A stretch of 64,000 nucleotides of DNA from Cornus controversa. Lineage: Eukaryota; Streptophyta; Magnoliopsida; Cornales; Cornaceae. Under the pieces are notes generated by a model that saw nothing but the letters and a program-made list of their open reading frames with translations, did no database searches and was not told where the DNA came from. The position numbers and the translations under genes were made by a program. The stretch lies in the NCBI GenBank assembly GCA_026545225.1, contig CM048848.1:21430806-21494805 (forward strand). Reading direction: 5' to 3'. This document shows positions 31,776 to 42,513 of this stretch, in pieces (position 1 is the stretch's first letter; each line of letters starts with the position of its first letter).

Positions 31776-32948
31776 TGTTCAATCTTAATTAATCAGCCAA
31801 CCAGGTCAATTGATTAACAGTGTTGGCGGGTGTGCTAGAGTCATGATGTCAACTCAATGTAAACAATAGGTCGAACACAAGTAATCTTCTTTGGAGGTCA
31901 TTTTGGATCAGGCGATTGGCTAGGGAGAGAGAATACAAAACTCCGTATTGAGTTCTTTCGTGCCTCAATTAAGAGGACTTTAAACTGTATGCAAAGAATT
32001 ATGAGACTAAATCGTAGCAAAGAGGGAGGTAGAATTTAAGGGAGAAATAGACAGATGGATTGATCAGAGGAGGCCGAGAGCAAGAAAATTGGGGGAGATG
32101 TAGATTGAGCAAGGATCAAAACAATATCCTTAGAGAATATTGAGAGAGAATGGTTACACATGATGTAACTATTTTATTATGGTTGTGAGAACCCTTAATA
32201 TAGAGCTCCATTCATTTATTTATAGCAAACATCAATGTTTGTTTCTAAGTTACAAGATAATGCACAAAAGATAAAATAATAAAAGGGAATAAATTATCTA
32301 TATGCTGATGTCCTATGTCTTCAACAACCCAGTAGCCTTTCTTTACAAGAGTCCATACTACACCAAAGTCTTCCAATGCAGCCCACACTCGTATGAGTCA
32401 TTGTACAGTACCAACTAATCCATGCATACATAGGTCACATTTATATGTATACCCTATTAATCTAACTTCCTGAGAGTGGCTTGATCATCAAAGTCCTTTC
32501 TCACGAGCAATTCGCCAATTCTTGGACTTCTCTAGAGTCTAAGGTGTGGATGACTTTTTTCTGCTAAGTTCCAGTAGCATTCAAGTCACCATTGGACTTG
32601 TGTATTTAGCCAGCCTTTACCCAAATCGACCCATTGTTCATAGCTACCAGCCTTGAGAGCCCTGTTACACGCAACTAAACCAGTCTTCCATTCCAATGAA
32701 GTTTCTAGAGTCCAATTTGCACCAAACTCTCTGTTCCAATCTACAAGATAAGTTACACCCATATATATATGTATCTATATTAGTAACCATATATGTATAT
32801 ACAAGTGCCAACCACTCTTTAGGACAACTCGCTAAACATCCTTAGCCTTTAGAGTTTCATAGAAAATGGGCTCTTAGCTAGCCTCATTCCTTCTGTTACA
32901 ACGACCTTTCTATTAGCTGTCAAGTGGCACCAAGATTAGGTGCCAACA
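31776..32948 (-). repeat. 5' LTR of the older Tat element with an internal insertion
   Basis: It begins TGTTCAATCTTAATTAATCAG and ends AGGTGCCAACA on the plus strand. It aligns along its length with the 3' LTR pieces at 10612-10979 and 19529-19608, except for an insertion of about 715 bp (about 31985-32700). The clear LTR-to-LTR divergence agrees with an old element. Confidence 0.9.
31985..32700 (-). mobile_element. Insertion of unknown family in the 5' LTR
   Basis: The segment is absent from the 3' LTR, which reads straight through at AGAACTTTCTGGAGTCC. Read on the minus strand it has a GCTATAAATAAATG box followed by TATATTAAGGGTTC and a C/T-rich leader. A related copy lies in opposite orientation at about 32990-33416. 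ACTTT on the left and AGTTT on the right may be a decayed target duplication. No coding capacity; possibly a TRIM or solo LTR. Confidence 0.6.
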
Positions 32949-33416
32949 ATAGCAGAAAGAAAAATCATAATTAAATGCCCACACACGCTGTGGTAAATGA
33001 TAAGGTTGAGTATGAATGGGACTCTGGGAAGGCTTTGGTAGACTGAGTGACGGATTATTCTTGCATAAAGTCCAAGTATATTGAGACTTTGGGAGCTTGG
33101 AGTGTTGTGCTACATTAGTGGAGGCTTGACGTCGATGACCAATTAGATGCATTTTTGTTTTATTTCTTTTATGTAATTTTTTTTATTTCATTATTATCTT
33201 GTAACTTAGAGAGTAATTATGTAAGTTTTCTATAAATATATGTAAGGAACTCTATATTAAGGGTTCCATAACCACCTTACAAACATTGCATCACGTGCAA
33301 TCCTTCTCAAACCCAATATTCTCCTTGAATATCGCTCTTGTCTAAATGTATTCTACATTTCCCTCATAAATTTCTTGCTCCCTGCCTCCTCTAATCAGTC
33401 TATCTGTCTATATCTC
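32949..33416 (+). mobile_element. Second copy of the unknown family, cut by the LARD array
   Basis: Phrases ATTATCTTGTAACTTAGA, TCTATAAATA, CTCTATATTAAGGGTTC and GCCTCCTCTAATCAGTC match the minus strand of 31985-32300 in order. The copy stops abruptly at 33416, where the first array LTR begins. The 5' boundary is unclear (about 32990). Confidence 0.55.
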
Positions 33417-33499
33417 TGTAAGGACCGAAATAATTTTGACCGGTTCCGGGTGATTTTGGACCGGACCGATTTTTTTTCGAATAAATAAAAATTCGAAAA

Positions 33500-33755
33500 T
33501 ATGTTATAAATATATATATATGGAATTATATATATATTTATATGAAGTTGGAGGATATAGATATATATATATATGGGAATATATATATATATATATATAT
33601 GCACATGGTGGGTCTATATGTAATTATAGACAAGTATAGAGGGACCAATATATTTATGTAGGTAAGTGTGGGAAAATACATGTGAATACATGTATTGTGT
33701 GATATTATGTATATATATATAAATAATATATATATATATATATATATATATTTGT
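33500..33755. repeat. TA dinucleotide microsatellites in LTR A
   Basis: Several (TA)n tracts of about 10 to 15 repeats lie within 250 bp. The same cluster is present in LTR B (40130-40375) and LTR C (58235-58485) with different lengths. Minus-strand frames of alternating Ile/Tyr through it are artefacts. Confidence 0.9.
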
Positions 33756-33925
33756 GTGGAGGAGGATAAGTAGGCAAAAGATGTGGACCAAAATAAAGAA
33801 AAGAAAGAGACCAAGTGTGGTCTCGACTGGGAAGGGAAAAGAAGAAAAGAAGAAAGAAAGAAAAAGAAAAGAAAGAGAAAAAGAAAGAAAAAGAAAAGAA
33901 AAGAAAAGAAGAGAGAGAAGGAGAA

Positions 33926-34250
33926 GTCGGGGAGAGAGAGAGGAACCGAGATCGGGAAGGGGAGAAGCCGCGACGGTGGCAGACGAGATCAGCTCCGGCG
34001 GCCCGATCAGCGGCGGCGAGAGCCGTTTCCGGCAGAGGCGTCGACGGCGACCGTGGGTGTCCACGATGGAGCTGTCCGGTGCGCGTGGTGGCTCGGTTCG
34101 GCCGAGCCGTTCGCGAAGGGGGTTCTCACGGCTGGGTTTTCGGTTGGTTCCGGCGACTCCAGCAGCGGCGATGGGGGTATTCCCGGCAGTGGGTTCGTAC
34201 GGCGGTATGGGGCTGAACTCGGCTGAGTTCGGCTTGACTCGGCTGTAGCG
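33926..34250 (+). other. GC-rich CpG-dense block in LTR A next to a purine run
   Basis: This block is markedly GC- and CpG-rich against an AT-rich background. It is preceded by a GAAAAG/GAAAGAAA run of about 100 bp. The equivalents are at about 40590-40915 and 58699-59025. Frames of 130 to 295 codons on both strands come from base composition and show no conserved domain. The block may mark the start of transcription of the LTR, but no TATA-linked evidence is decisive. Confidence 0.6.
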
Positions 34251-35119
34251 GTTTGATGGGTTCAACCTGTAGCGTGATGGTGGTTTGCAGTGTTTGGTTT
34301 TAGTTGTGGGTTGACTGAGTTTTAGGTCCGATCAAGGTGGGTTTTGGGCGGTGGCTGATGGCTTTATCAGCATCGGTGTGAGGCGGCGATTGGAGTTGAC
34401 ACTACGGCTGGGCAGTGGTTGTCTTGTGTGGCTCTCGGTGGTGGTTGATTCTGGTGAAATTGGTCTTCACGTGGCTGTGTATGACTGGGCTATTGGGTAG
34501 CCGTCGGCAGAAGATGGAGTTTGGGTTGGTTTGTGGACTGTTTGGTCATGGAAATGGCGGCCTTGTGGTGTCGGCATGGACAATGGGCTGCCTATTTACA
34601 TGGTTTTGATTGGAGGATTTCCTGGGTTAAATTTGGTGCAAGTGTATATACTGGAGTGTGTGTGTTCAACAAATTCATATATGGGTTGTGTTGGACATGA
34701 CAGTGAGCCGAAATTGGTCATTTGGGTTAATTCAGATGTGGACTGAAATTAGTTGCGGACTTGAGTTGTACATGGGCTTGCGCAAATAACCTGGACCAAT
34801 TATGGAAATTAGAAAGGACAAGGAATTGGTTCGGAGGATTGTCGTGTGGGCTTTGACACTGGATCGGACCGGACATGGAAAAAGGACCGCTTTGCAAGCG
34901 CGGACTTGGCGAAAGCGGGACTTAAGGCAAGTTGATTCTTGCCTCTATCTCATACCTATCTTTTACGTACGTTAAGTAATTTACATATGTCTTAATTTAA
35001 TCATATGTGGTATGTGTATATACATATATATATAGGTGCTTATATATATGTGGGTGTAGGTGGATGTTGTGCATACATGGGATATGAGAGGATATATATA
35101 TGCGTGTGTATATATATAT

Positions 35120-35510
35120 GTATGTGTGGGTTTGGGAAGCGATAACATGTTAGATTTATCGCCTATTTGCATCGTGAAATGCAGGTATCGTATTGATTGA
35201 AATCATGTTAAAGTATGCTAAATTATGTATGTACATTTAGCTAGATGTTGCCTTGCATGCATATATGATTCTTATGCATGAGTTGAGTATACGTAAATAT
35301 ATATGTGGGTAGATATATATATATGTGTGAGCTTGGAGGGTAAGAGCATTGTTAAATTCAAATGCTGATTTGCATTGTTATATGCATGTTTAGGGATTGA
35401 GCCATGTAATGTATGCTAAATTATATATGTACATTTAGCTAGATGTTGCCTTGCATGCATATATGATTCTTATGCTTGAGTGGAGTATACGTAAATACAT
35501 ATGTGATTCT
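35120..35510 (+). repeat. 198-bp imperfect tandem duplication within the LTR
   Basis: GTATGCTAAATTAT..GTACATTTAGCTAGATG begins at 35213 and again at 35411, and similarity extends over the whole 198-bp period. Each copy contains TTGCATGCATATATGATTCT. Also present in LTRs B and C. Confidence 0.85.
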
Positions 35511-35626
35511 ATATTCGGTGCAGTAATAGAAATGCATGCTAAATTGATTATGGCATAAAAGGGTATTGGAAAAGCATGAAATATGTGAATTGTTCGGTAT
35601 GTTTTCACTACCTATATGGGTGACAT

Positions 35627-35657
<31 letters not shown>

Positions 35658-36917
35658 TTGCGTGATTGAATATGGTTGTAAGAATGCATGTTGGTTGCTC
35701 ATAGTAAAATGCATGATTGGAATGAAAGCATGATTATATTTATGTTAATATACGTATACATGTGATTATATGCAAGATGTGACATCTATATATATGTTGT
35801 GTATGTGCAAATGTGATTATGAATGAATTCCATGAAAAGTGTGTTTATTGGTGAAAACGTGAAGATGTGGTGTTTACAGATTTATGAATGAAAGAAATGA
35901 CTTTCTTGAAAAATGCATAAGCATGATGGTTTCCATGATATGAGTGTGATGACATTGTGACAATCTTGAGGTGAAAGGAAAATGCATTGATTTGACAAAA
36001 ATGCATTCATGGTGTGAATAAGTGCATGGGTGTGATTATATGCACTATATATATGATTTTGGGGCAGGAGTGTGAAATTAAGATAAGGGGAAGGCCCCTA
36101 GGGTGAAAAACCCAAAACTTGGCCAAGAGGAGGTGCTCCCTTCGGGTTAGTAACCCGATAAAGCACAAGCAGAGTTTGGGTGCCGAAGAGACCCTTACTA
36201 TTGGAGTGATGAGAAAGCCCCCTATGAATTAGTTTGGTGTGAGTTATATACGTATGTATTTGCACTTTATGGGAAGCATCATGCATGATTTGAGAAATGT
36301 GGATGTTTGGGTAAAAATGCATGAGCATGTGCATTTATGCATGATTCAATGGATCTTGTTGAGTAGGTGACGTGATATTTGATTTACATTCTTCATGTAA
36401 ATGCTTCTGTTCATATATGTTTTCTATACATAATGACGTTGGATGTGTACTGCCTTGAACATGTTGTAAATGATTTTCATAAGTCATGTGTAGTTGATTT
36501 AAATGTTCATAAATGCTAAAACTGCCATGTGCATTGTTGGTTCATGTATGCTAGGAGGGGCATGACTTTAAATATTGTGATATATTTAAGTGCATGTATA
36601 TTTTTGAGAATATGTGAGGATCGACCTGCTGCTGCGATGATAGTATGGTTCTATATACCTTGTTGGGCCTTTGAGCTCACCCCCTCCCAGGTTTTGCAGG
36701 TATTGCTGATTACGAAGTCAGTTAGAGGATTCATAGTACCGGTGGCAGAGGTAGTAGAGAATTTAATGTATAACTAGGATATTTGGATTAGATGTATGGA
36801 GCAATTATGGTGATTCAGTTCCTTAAGATGTATTTCATTCATGTGATGTATAGATGTTATACGAACATTCAAGGACTAAGACATGTATATTGTTGATTCT
36901 ATTATGCATGTTGTAGA

Positions 36918-37002
36918 AATGCTGGGGGGACACGTGCCCAGAAGTGTCCATTTTTATTATTTAGATATAAATGCTAGGGGGACACGTGCCCAGAAGTGTC
37001 CA
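36918..37002 (+). repeat. Paired hairpin/G-box repeat in LTR A
   Basis: Two copies, about 52 bp apart, of GGGGGACACGTGCCCAGAAG followed by TGTCCAT. Each contains the G-box CACGTG and can fold as GGACAC..GTGTCC with a 10-base loop. Conserved in all three LTRs (55030-55107 and 61698-61775). Confidence 0.8.
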
Positions 37003-37251
37003 TATGAATTGTAAAGCAGGTGTAACATGCCAGGAGCTGATTATTTAGAATGGGTTATGCCCGATTTTCGTGAAAATCCTTTGCAAGGGCTATTGATGAT
37101 CTTATGTCACCTGAAGGGTGCACATATAGAATGCTTCCGCAATAGAATAGATTAAAATGAGATTAAGGTGTGGGAACTTGAGGTGAAATTACGGATTCAC
37201 CCCCGTTTCCCTCGCTCCTAACCGGGTGTCGGAAACCGTGGCGTGACAACA

Positions 37252-37600
37252 TGGTATCAGAGCTCTAGGTTAGAATACCTAGGGACGACGGGTGATGGTT
37301 GGATCACGTTTGGGGTTATGAGGATTAGATCAAGTGTCTGATACCAACAACATGGTATCAGAGCTCTAGGTCAGAATACCTAGGGACGACGGGTGGTGTT
37401 CAGATAACATTTGGAATTATAGGGGTTAGATCAAGTCTCTGATACCAACAGCATGGTATCAGAGCTCTAGGTCAGAATACCTAGGGACGACGGGTGATGA
37501 ACGTATCATATGTATGGTTGAGAAGGTTGGATTATGTACCTGATATCAGAATGGTTTCTGTTAGAGCACTAGGTTGGAATACCTAGGGGCGACGGGATAG
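37252..37600 (+). repeat. 101-bp tandem repeat with three copies of an initiator-Met primer binding site
   Basis: TGGTATCAGAGC, the complement of the plant initiator tRNA-Met 3' end, occurs at 37252, 37353 and 37454, exactly 101 bp apart. Each is followed by TCTAGGT..GAATACCTAGGGACGACGGG. A fourth, degenerate unit (about 37540-37600) has lost the PBS match, and weaker echoes follow to about 37770. The first copy lies 3 bases after the LTR end and is the expected functional site. The repeat recurs at 55357/55458/55559 and 62025/62126/62227. Confidence 0.9.
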
Positions 37601-39997
37601 AGTTGGAGATTTGAGGAACTCTGGATTGCTGTTAAAGCATTAGGTGTGAAAACCTAGGGTATCAAAGTCATAAGTTTGAATACTTAAGGACAGAGGGTCA
37701 AATCACGTGTTGATTTGGAGATAGGCAATGGTTGGTAGTTGTCTAAATGATAGGCTTGATTACCTATGGATGATAGTGGAATGACTTGCTCGGTTTGAGC
37801 AATCCTAATGAAAGAACAAAGTGTTGGTATGAAATTGAATTCAGTTGGTAAGACTCCCAGAGTTGGTTGAGTTTAGGCCTTTGATTTGGTGTTTAAGTCT
37901 CATTAGTGAGCAATGAAGAGATACCGCAAGGAAGTTTGCGAGTGTTTAAGTCCTTACAGACACTTGGGGGCTTATGATGTGTTGTTAGTAAGTGTATTAC
38001 CGAGGTTGGCAATTGAGATTGAGATGGGATACAAGGATGGCATATTGCCGGAGTTGGGCTAATTGGGAAAAATGGCCTGATCAAACATTTTTCTTGGATT
38101 AGCGTTCCTCTTACAATACGCTGGCTCTTGTAGACGTTGAATTGTTTCATCTGGATGACGATGAATAAAGAATTCCCAATAGTAGGGATATGTCACTGAA
38201 AGTGATTGGTGTAGATAGTCAAGGATACTACCATCGACTATAGATGTGCATGGATTGGTAGGTGTTTACCAAGGAGTACAGAGGATGAGAGTAGGTTGGT
38301 TTGAACCGCTCTAGATTTTGTGTTCTAGTATGTGTGTAGTAGGGGGACTGGGCTATGTTTTACACTTGCTCAGGCAGAGGAAGTACTGAGACCGTGTATG
38401 GTCAGGGATATTTTCCTAGTGTTAGCCCGAGGGCTAGGATTTTGATTTGATTTGATGCATCATATTTCATATCATGCATGGTACGTGTTTATTTGATTAA
38501 CATGTTGTATGTTATATGCTATGTGCTATACGTGATTTATGTGACTGTGCATTACCCTTTTGTGTTACATTTGGCATCACATGGCTAGTAGTGGCATGTA
38601 GTCACCTAGAAATTTCAGTCTTGAGAATTGGCAAACCTAGGTAGAGGTTTGGAGTTGAACGAACTGTGATGTTGAAATAGACATGTTGTGATAGACCTTG
38701 AGAGTAGGAGTCTAGTGTTGATGAAGAAGGGCATGATTTGCCTTGGGACTTTCCAAACTGAGAGTTTGTATGATTAATGCAATAGTGATGCATGGAAAGA
38801 TTTGTGGGGTCCTAGACGAAGCAGTCAGGATCTTGGGGTCTCAAGTGAGATACTGGAAAGGAATGGATAAATACCTGAACAGTCGAAAACGTCTGTTAGG
38901 ATCAATGGACGGGTGAATGAGACTGTGAAGTTAAGGGCATGTAAAACCCTAATCTTGGCACTAAATGTCAATGGAATGTAGTCCACAAAAATGGACAGAA
39001 CTGGATGATTTGTTTGACAAGTGCACTCCTTATGTGCCTTGACCTCAATGGTGCGGATATGATATTAAGAGAAGGATAAGTTGATAATGGATGAGGATCC
39101 TGACATATGGTATCCGAAGTGAGGATAGTTTCTTACCATGAAAGGGAGAGGTGGACGTAGTGGGTGTGTAGATGCAGTGGGCTGCGGCCACTATATGATT
39201 GCTGATTGGTTACTGTAGGCGACCTCAAACTTTCATTGGTAAGGGTTGTCTAAAGTGAAGTGCTGATATGAAAGGAATTCTCTCTAATTGTCAACTGATT
39301 CCTTGGTGTGAACGATGGAAATGGGAAATAGTTCTCTTGAGTAATGAGAGTGTGAAATCAGTGGGATGTAAGATCCTAGACTTGGCATGGGATTCCAGTG
39401 GGTTGTGGTCTATGGGACTGGGCAGAGTTATATGGCTTGCTGCGGCAAATACACTACTTATGTGGTTTGTATCAGCAGGTGCACTGTTATGTGCCTTGCT
39501 GGTGAGCGCGCTTGTGATGTGCACTGGATTGATATGGTTTGCGTTGTGATGATGCCCAGGGTATTAGACTAAGCCCGGGAATGGTATGCCAGAAATTGAA
39601 AGTCATGTTTGATAATAAAAGAATGACTTTGAGTATTGATGATCTCGGATTATAGGGAAGTATCACTGCGAGTGATTGGTATAATTAGTCGAAGGTGATG
39701 CCTTAGACTAGAGATAGAGATGGACTGGATAGGTCTTGAGATAGAGACTGTGGGCTCTACGAAGCAAGTGCTTCGGAGGATTTCGTGAGTGAACCGTACA
39801 TGGGCTTAGGAGTCACTCAGCCATGTCACGGAAGTGGTTATATTGCCTTACGGCAGTTGAGACGCACTGATTGTGCCAGCCCTGAGTGTTATGAGTTAGG
39901 TGCTGCAAGTGTAGCGCCTAGGGTACGTGGAAAGGGAAAGTGACGATCATTGGCGAGAATGACGTCATGTATAGATTAGTTTTGGAAAGACCATGAC

Positions 39998-40039
39998 TAT
40001 GCTAATTTCGAGGACGAAATTCCTTGAAGGAGGGGAGGT
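39998..40039 (+). other. Polypurine tract and conserved hairpin before LTR B
   Basis: AATTTCGAGGACGAAATT, a perfect 7-bp inverted repeat around AGGA, is followed by GAAGGAGGGGAGG directly before the LTR TG. The polypurine tract primes plus-strand synthesis. The hairpin plus tract is characteristic of Tekay/Del-type elements. A second copy is at 58103-58144. Confidence 0.85.
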
Positions 40040-40342
40040 TGTTAGGACCGAAATAATTTTGACCGGTTCCGGGTGATTTTGGACCGGACCGATTTTTTTT
40101 CGAATAAATAAAAATTCGAAAATATGTTATAAATATATATATATAGAATTATATATATATTTATATGAAGTTGGAGGATATAGATATATATATATATGGG
40201 AATATATATATATATATATATGCACATGGTGGGTCTATATGTAATTATAGACAAGTATAGAGGGACCAATATATTTATGTAGGTAAGTGTGGGAAAATAC
40301 ATGTGAATACATGTATTGTGTGATATTATGTATATATATATA

Positions 40343-40378
<36 letters not shown>

Positions 40379-41097
40379 GTGGAGGAGGATAAGTAGGCAA
40401 AAGATGTGGACCAAAATAAAGAAAAGAAAGAGACCAAGTGTGGTCTCGGCTGGGAAGGGAAAAGAAGAAAAGAAGAAAGAAAGAAAAAGAAAAGAAAGAG
40501 AAAAAGAAAAGGAAAAAGAAAAGAAAGAGAAAAAGAAAAGGAAAAAGAAAGAAAAAGAAAAGAAAAGAAAAGAAGAGAGAGAAGGAGAAGTCGGGGAGAG
40601 AGAGAGGAACCGAGATCGGGAAGGGGAGAAGCCGCGACGGTGGCAGACGAGATCAGCTCCGGTGGCCCGATCAGCGGCGGCGAGAGCCGTTTCTGGTAGA
40701 GGCGTCGACGGCGACCGTGGGTGTCCACGATGGAGCTGTCCGGTGCGCGTGGTGGCTCTGTTCGGCCGAGCCGTTCGCGAAGGGGGTTCTCACGGCTGGG
40801 TTTTCGGTTGGTTCCGGCGACTCCAGCAGCGGCGATGGGGGTATTCCCGACAGTGGGTTCGTACGGTGGTATGGGGCTGAACTCGGCTGAGTTCGGCTTG
40901 ACTCGGCTGTAGCGGTTTGATGGGTTCAACCTGTAGCGTGATGGTGGTTTGCAGTGTTTGGTTTTAGTTGTGGGTTGACTGAGTTTTAGGTCCGATCATG
41001 GTGGGTTTTGGGCAGTGGCTGACGGCTTTATCAGCATCGGTGTGAGGCGGCGATTGGAGTTGACACTACGGCTGGGCAGTGGTTGTCTTGTGTGGCT
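40040..41097 (+). repeat. Array LTR B, left part
   Basis: The first 1058 bp of LTR B run up to the Athila insertion; 41093-41097 is the left target copy TGGCT. The purine run is about 40 bp longer than in LTR A. Shared changes with LTR C (for example GGTGGCCCG where A has GGCGGCCCG) group B with C. Confidence 0.9.
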
Positions 41098-42489
41098 TGA
41101 TCGGCGTTGAATGTTACGCATTCTAGCCTCTTAATTTGCATATTTTATTCTCTTAGTGATAGATTATTTGTGATTTTACTATGTTTTTATGTTTTCTATC
41201 CTTTTCAGTGCCTTAATGATTATTTCAGATAAAACCATGATTTTGGGCTTTTAAAGATGATATCGAAGAAGGTTATATGAAGCCTACATCTAATGGGTCC
41301 ATTCAACTCCATATTTCAACTCAAAACAGCCCAATAAAGTGGTCCAAGAGAAGTACAACTGCTTAAGGAGGTTACGGGCCTGAAGCCCAATTCTATACTT
41401 AATCCAGTTTTAATCCCATTTTGGAAAGTGGACTGAAAACCTTATTTCCGAGCGTCAATTCGACTTAATTCCCGCGTGGGTTGAACGAAATTCGATTCTC
41501 GACACTTTTGTATTTCACGTAAATTTCGTGAATCGGACTTCTACTGGGTCAAAACTTGGGCCGAAAGTCAGCAGAAAAATCTACCTATTTTGGGCTGCGG
41601 GAAAACCCTAATATTCTCCTAATTGGATTACGACTTTATCTCCTAATTGGATTAGGACTTTATGTATTCTCTTGGGGTATAAAGAGGTGAATTGGAGGCT
41701 ATTTTGAGAGGAGAAACAAGTGGAGGCCAAGGCAGAGAAGACAGAGACAATCCGGGTTTTATTTATTCATTATGTCTTTTATTATTTTGTTATCTTCTTC
41801 TTCTATCATGTGTAACTAAACTCCTCAACTAGGGTTGAGGAGGAAACCTCCATTAATGAAGTGAAGTTCTTTTGTTCATTAATTAATTCTCATGTGTGTG
41901 ATTTAATTGCTTATGATTTTTGCTTCTTGTGATTAATTATTTTATAATTCTTTCACCATCTATATCATGTATATGTGGTAGTTAGAAAGTATTATAATTA
42001 ATCTAAGCTTGGGTTTGTATTTCTTAAAAGTGATAATCTTTGATCTTATGTTTTTCATTAAATTGGATACATAGGATGCTTAGAATTTTACACAAGTGAA
42101 GCGAAGGAAAATCTACCTTTTAATATATTTTTCATAGTGCTTTATTGTTAAATCTTGAGTAAGCAATAGATTGATTTCTTGATTGCTACTCTAACTTTGG
42201 GAATTAATAAATGAATATTAGAAACTTCATGGATTTAATGGTGGTGGAATCCAAAACCTTAGTTATTTTCTTTATTTGATTTCAATAGTGTTATTTTATT
42301 TTCATGTTAGTTTAATTTCTCTCAAATCAACTAAACTTGTGTTTAAACTAGATTAGTTTTAAATTAATTTGAATTTGTATTAGTTTTTCTTCTCAAAGCA
42401 TTCCATTGGGTTCGACCTCGTTCTTGCCGATCTATACTTTAATAGATTCGTACACTTGCGAGTTATTTAACAATTTTAAAACAACATCA
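41098..42489 (+). repeat. Athila 5' LTR, 1392 bp
   Basis: It starts TGATCGGCGTTGAATG and ends AAAACAACATCA. A TATAAAG box lies at 41678-41684, about 580 bp in. Differences from the 3' LTR seen by eye are near 41239 (G/A), 41701 (A/G) and 42370 (A/C). Confidence 0.95.
41678..41684 (+). promoter_or_regulatory. Putative TATA box of the Athila 5' LTR
   Basis: TATAAAG follows a CCTAATTGGATTA direct duplication (about 41616-41655) and precedes a purine-rich leader. Placement suits a U3/R boundary. Transcription start not determinable here. Confidence 0.5.
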
Positions 42490-42495
42490 AGTTTT

Positions 42496-42513
42496 TGGCG
42501 CCGTTGCCGGGGA
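42496..42513 (+). other. Athila primer binding site (tRNA-Asp)
   Basis: TGGCGCCGTTGCCGGGGA is the complement of the 3' end of plant tRNA-Asp (CCCCGGCAACGGCGCCA). It lies six bases after the LTR. Use of tRNA-Asp is typical of Athila. Confidence 0.9.

Larger units (their letters stand above)
10612..32948 (-). mobile_element. Decayed Tat-lineage Ty3 retrotransposon, minus strand, hosting nested insertions
   Basis: Both ends carry related LTRs on the plus strand starting TGTTC and ending GGTGCCAACA. They are flanked by a perfect 5-bp duplication ATAGC at 10607-10611 and 32949-32953. Genes run on the minus strand: gag (about 31640-29300), protease, reverse transcriptase, RNase H, a second archaeal-type RNase H, integrase, then a plus-strand antisense gene with a plant mobile domain before the 3' LTR. 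The dual RNase H and antisense gene are Tat-lineage hallmarks. After removing the nested Tat copy the element is about 13.8 kb. Many stops and frameshifts mark it as dead. Confidence 0.9.
33417..37248 (+). repeat. Array LTR A, about 3832 bp
   Basis: It starts TGTAAGGACCGAAATAATTTT (TGTTAGG in LTRs B and C) and ends GTGGCGTGACA. In order: AT microsatellites (33500-33750), a purine run (33830-33925), a GC-rich CpG-dense block (33926-34250), a 198-bp duplication (35120-35510), a TCGGGTTAGTAACCCGA hairpin near 36137, and paired G-box repeats (36918-37002). It differs from B and C by a purine run about 40 bp shorter and many single-base changes. Confidence 0.85.
37249..40039 (+). other. Internal region A of the LARD, non-coding
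   Basis: The 2791 bp between LTRs contain no gag, protease, reverse transcriptase, RNase H or integrase motif in any frame that I can recognise. The longest frame, 93 codons at 39268-39549, is conserved in the other units only because they are recent copies. A diverged internal duplication links about 38190-38270 and 39660-39745 (CACTG..AGTGATTGGT..TAGTC..). Confidence 0.75.

Noticed and set aside
33754..34248. Plus-strand Lys/Glu/Arg-rich frames of 130-167 codons in the array LTRs
   Set aside because: They are translations of the GA microsatellite and adjacent GC block in all three frames at once, which is a composition artefact.
36529..36777. 82-codon frame present in all three array LTRs
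   Set aside because: It lies in LTR sequence, has no recognisable domain, and its conservation is explained by the duplicated LTR.
39268..39549. 93-codon frame repeated in internal regions A and B
   Set aside because: Its conservation follows from recent duplication of the whole unit. No domain, and an overlapping antisense frame of similar length exists.
40042..40929. Minus-strand frame of 295 codons in array LTR B (and shorter equivalents in LTRs A and C)
   Set aside because: It runs through the GC-rich block, the purine run (read as Leu/Phe/Ser) and TA repeats (alternating Ile/Tyr). Composition explains it and no domain is visible.
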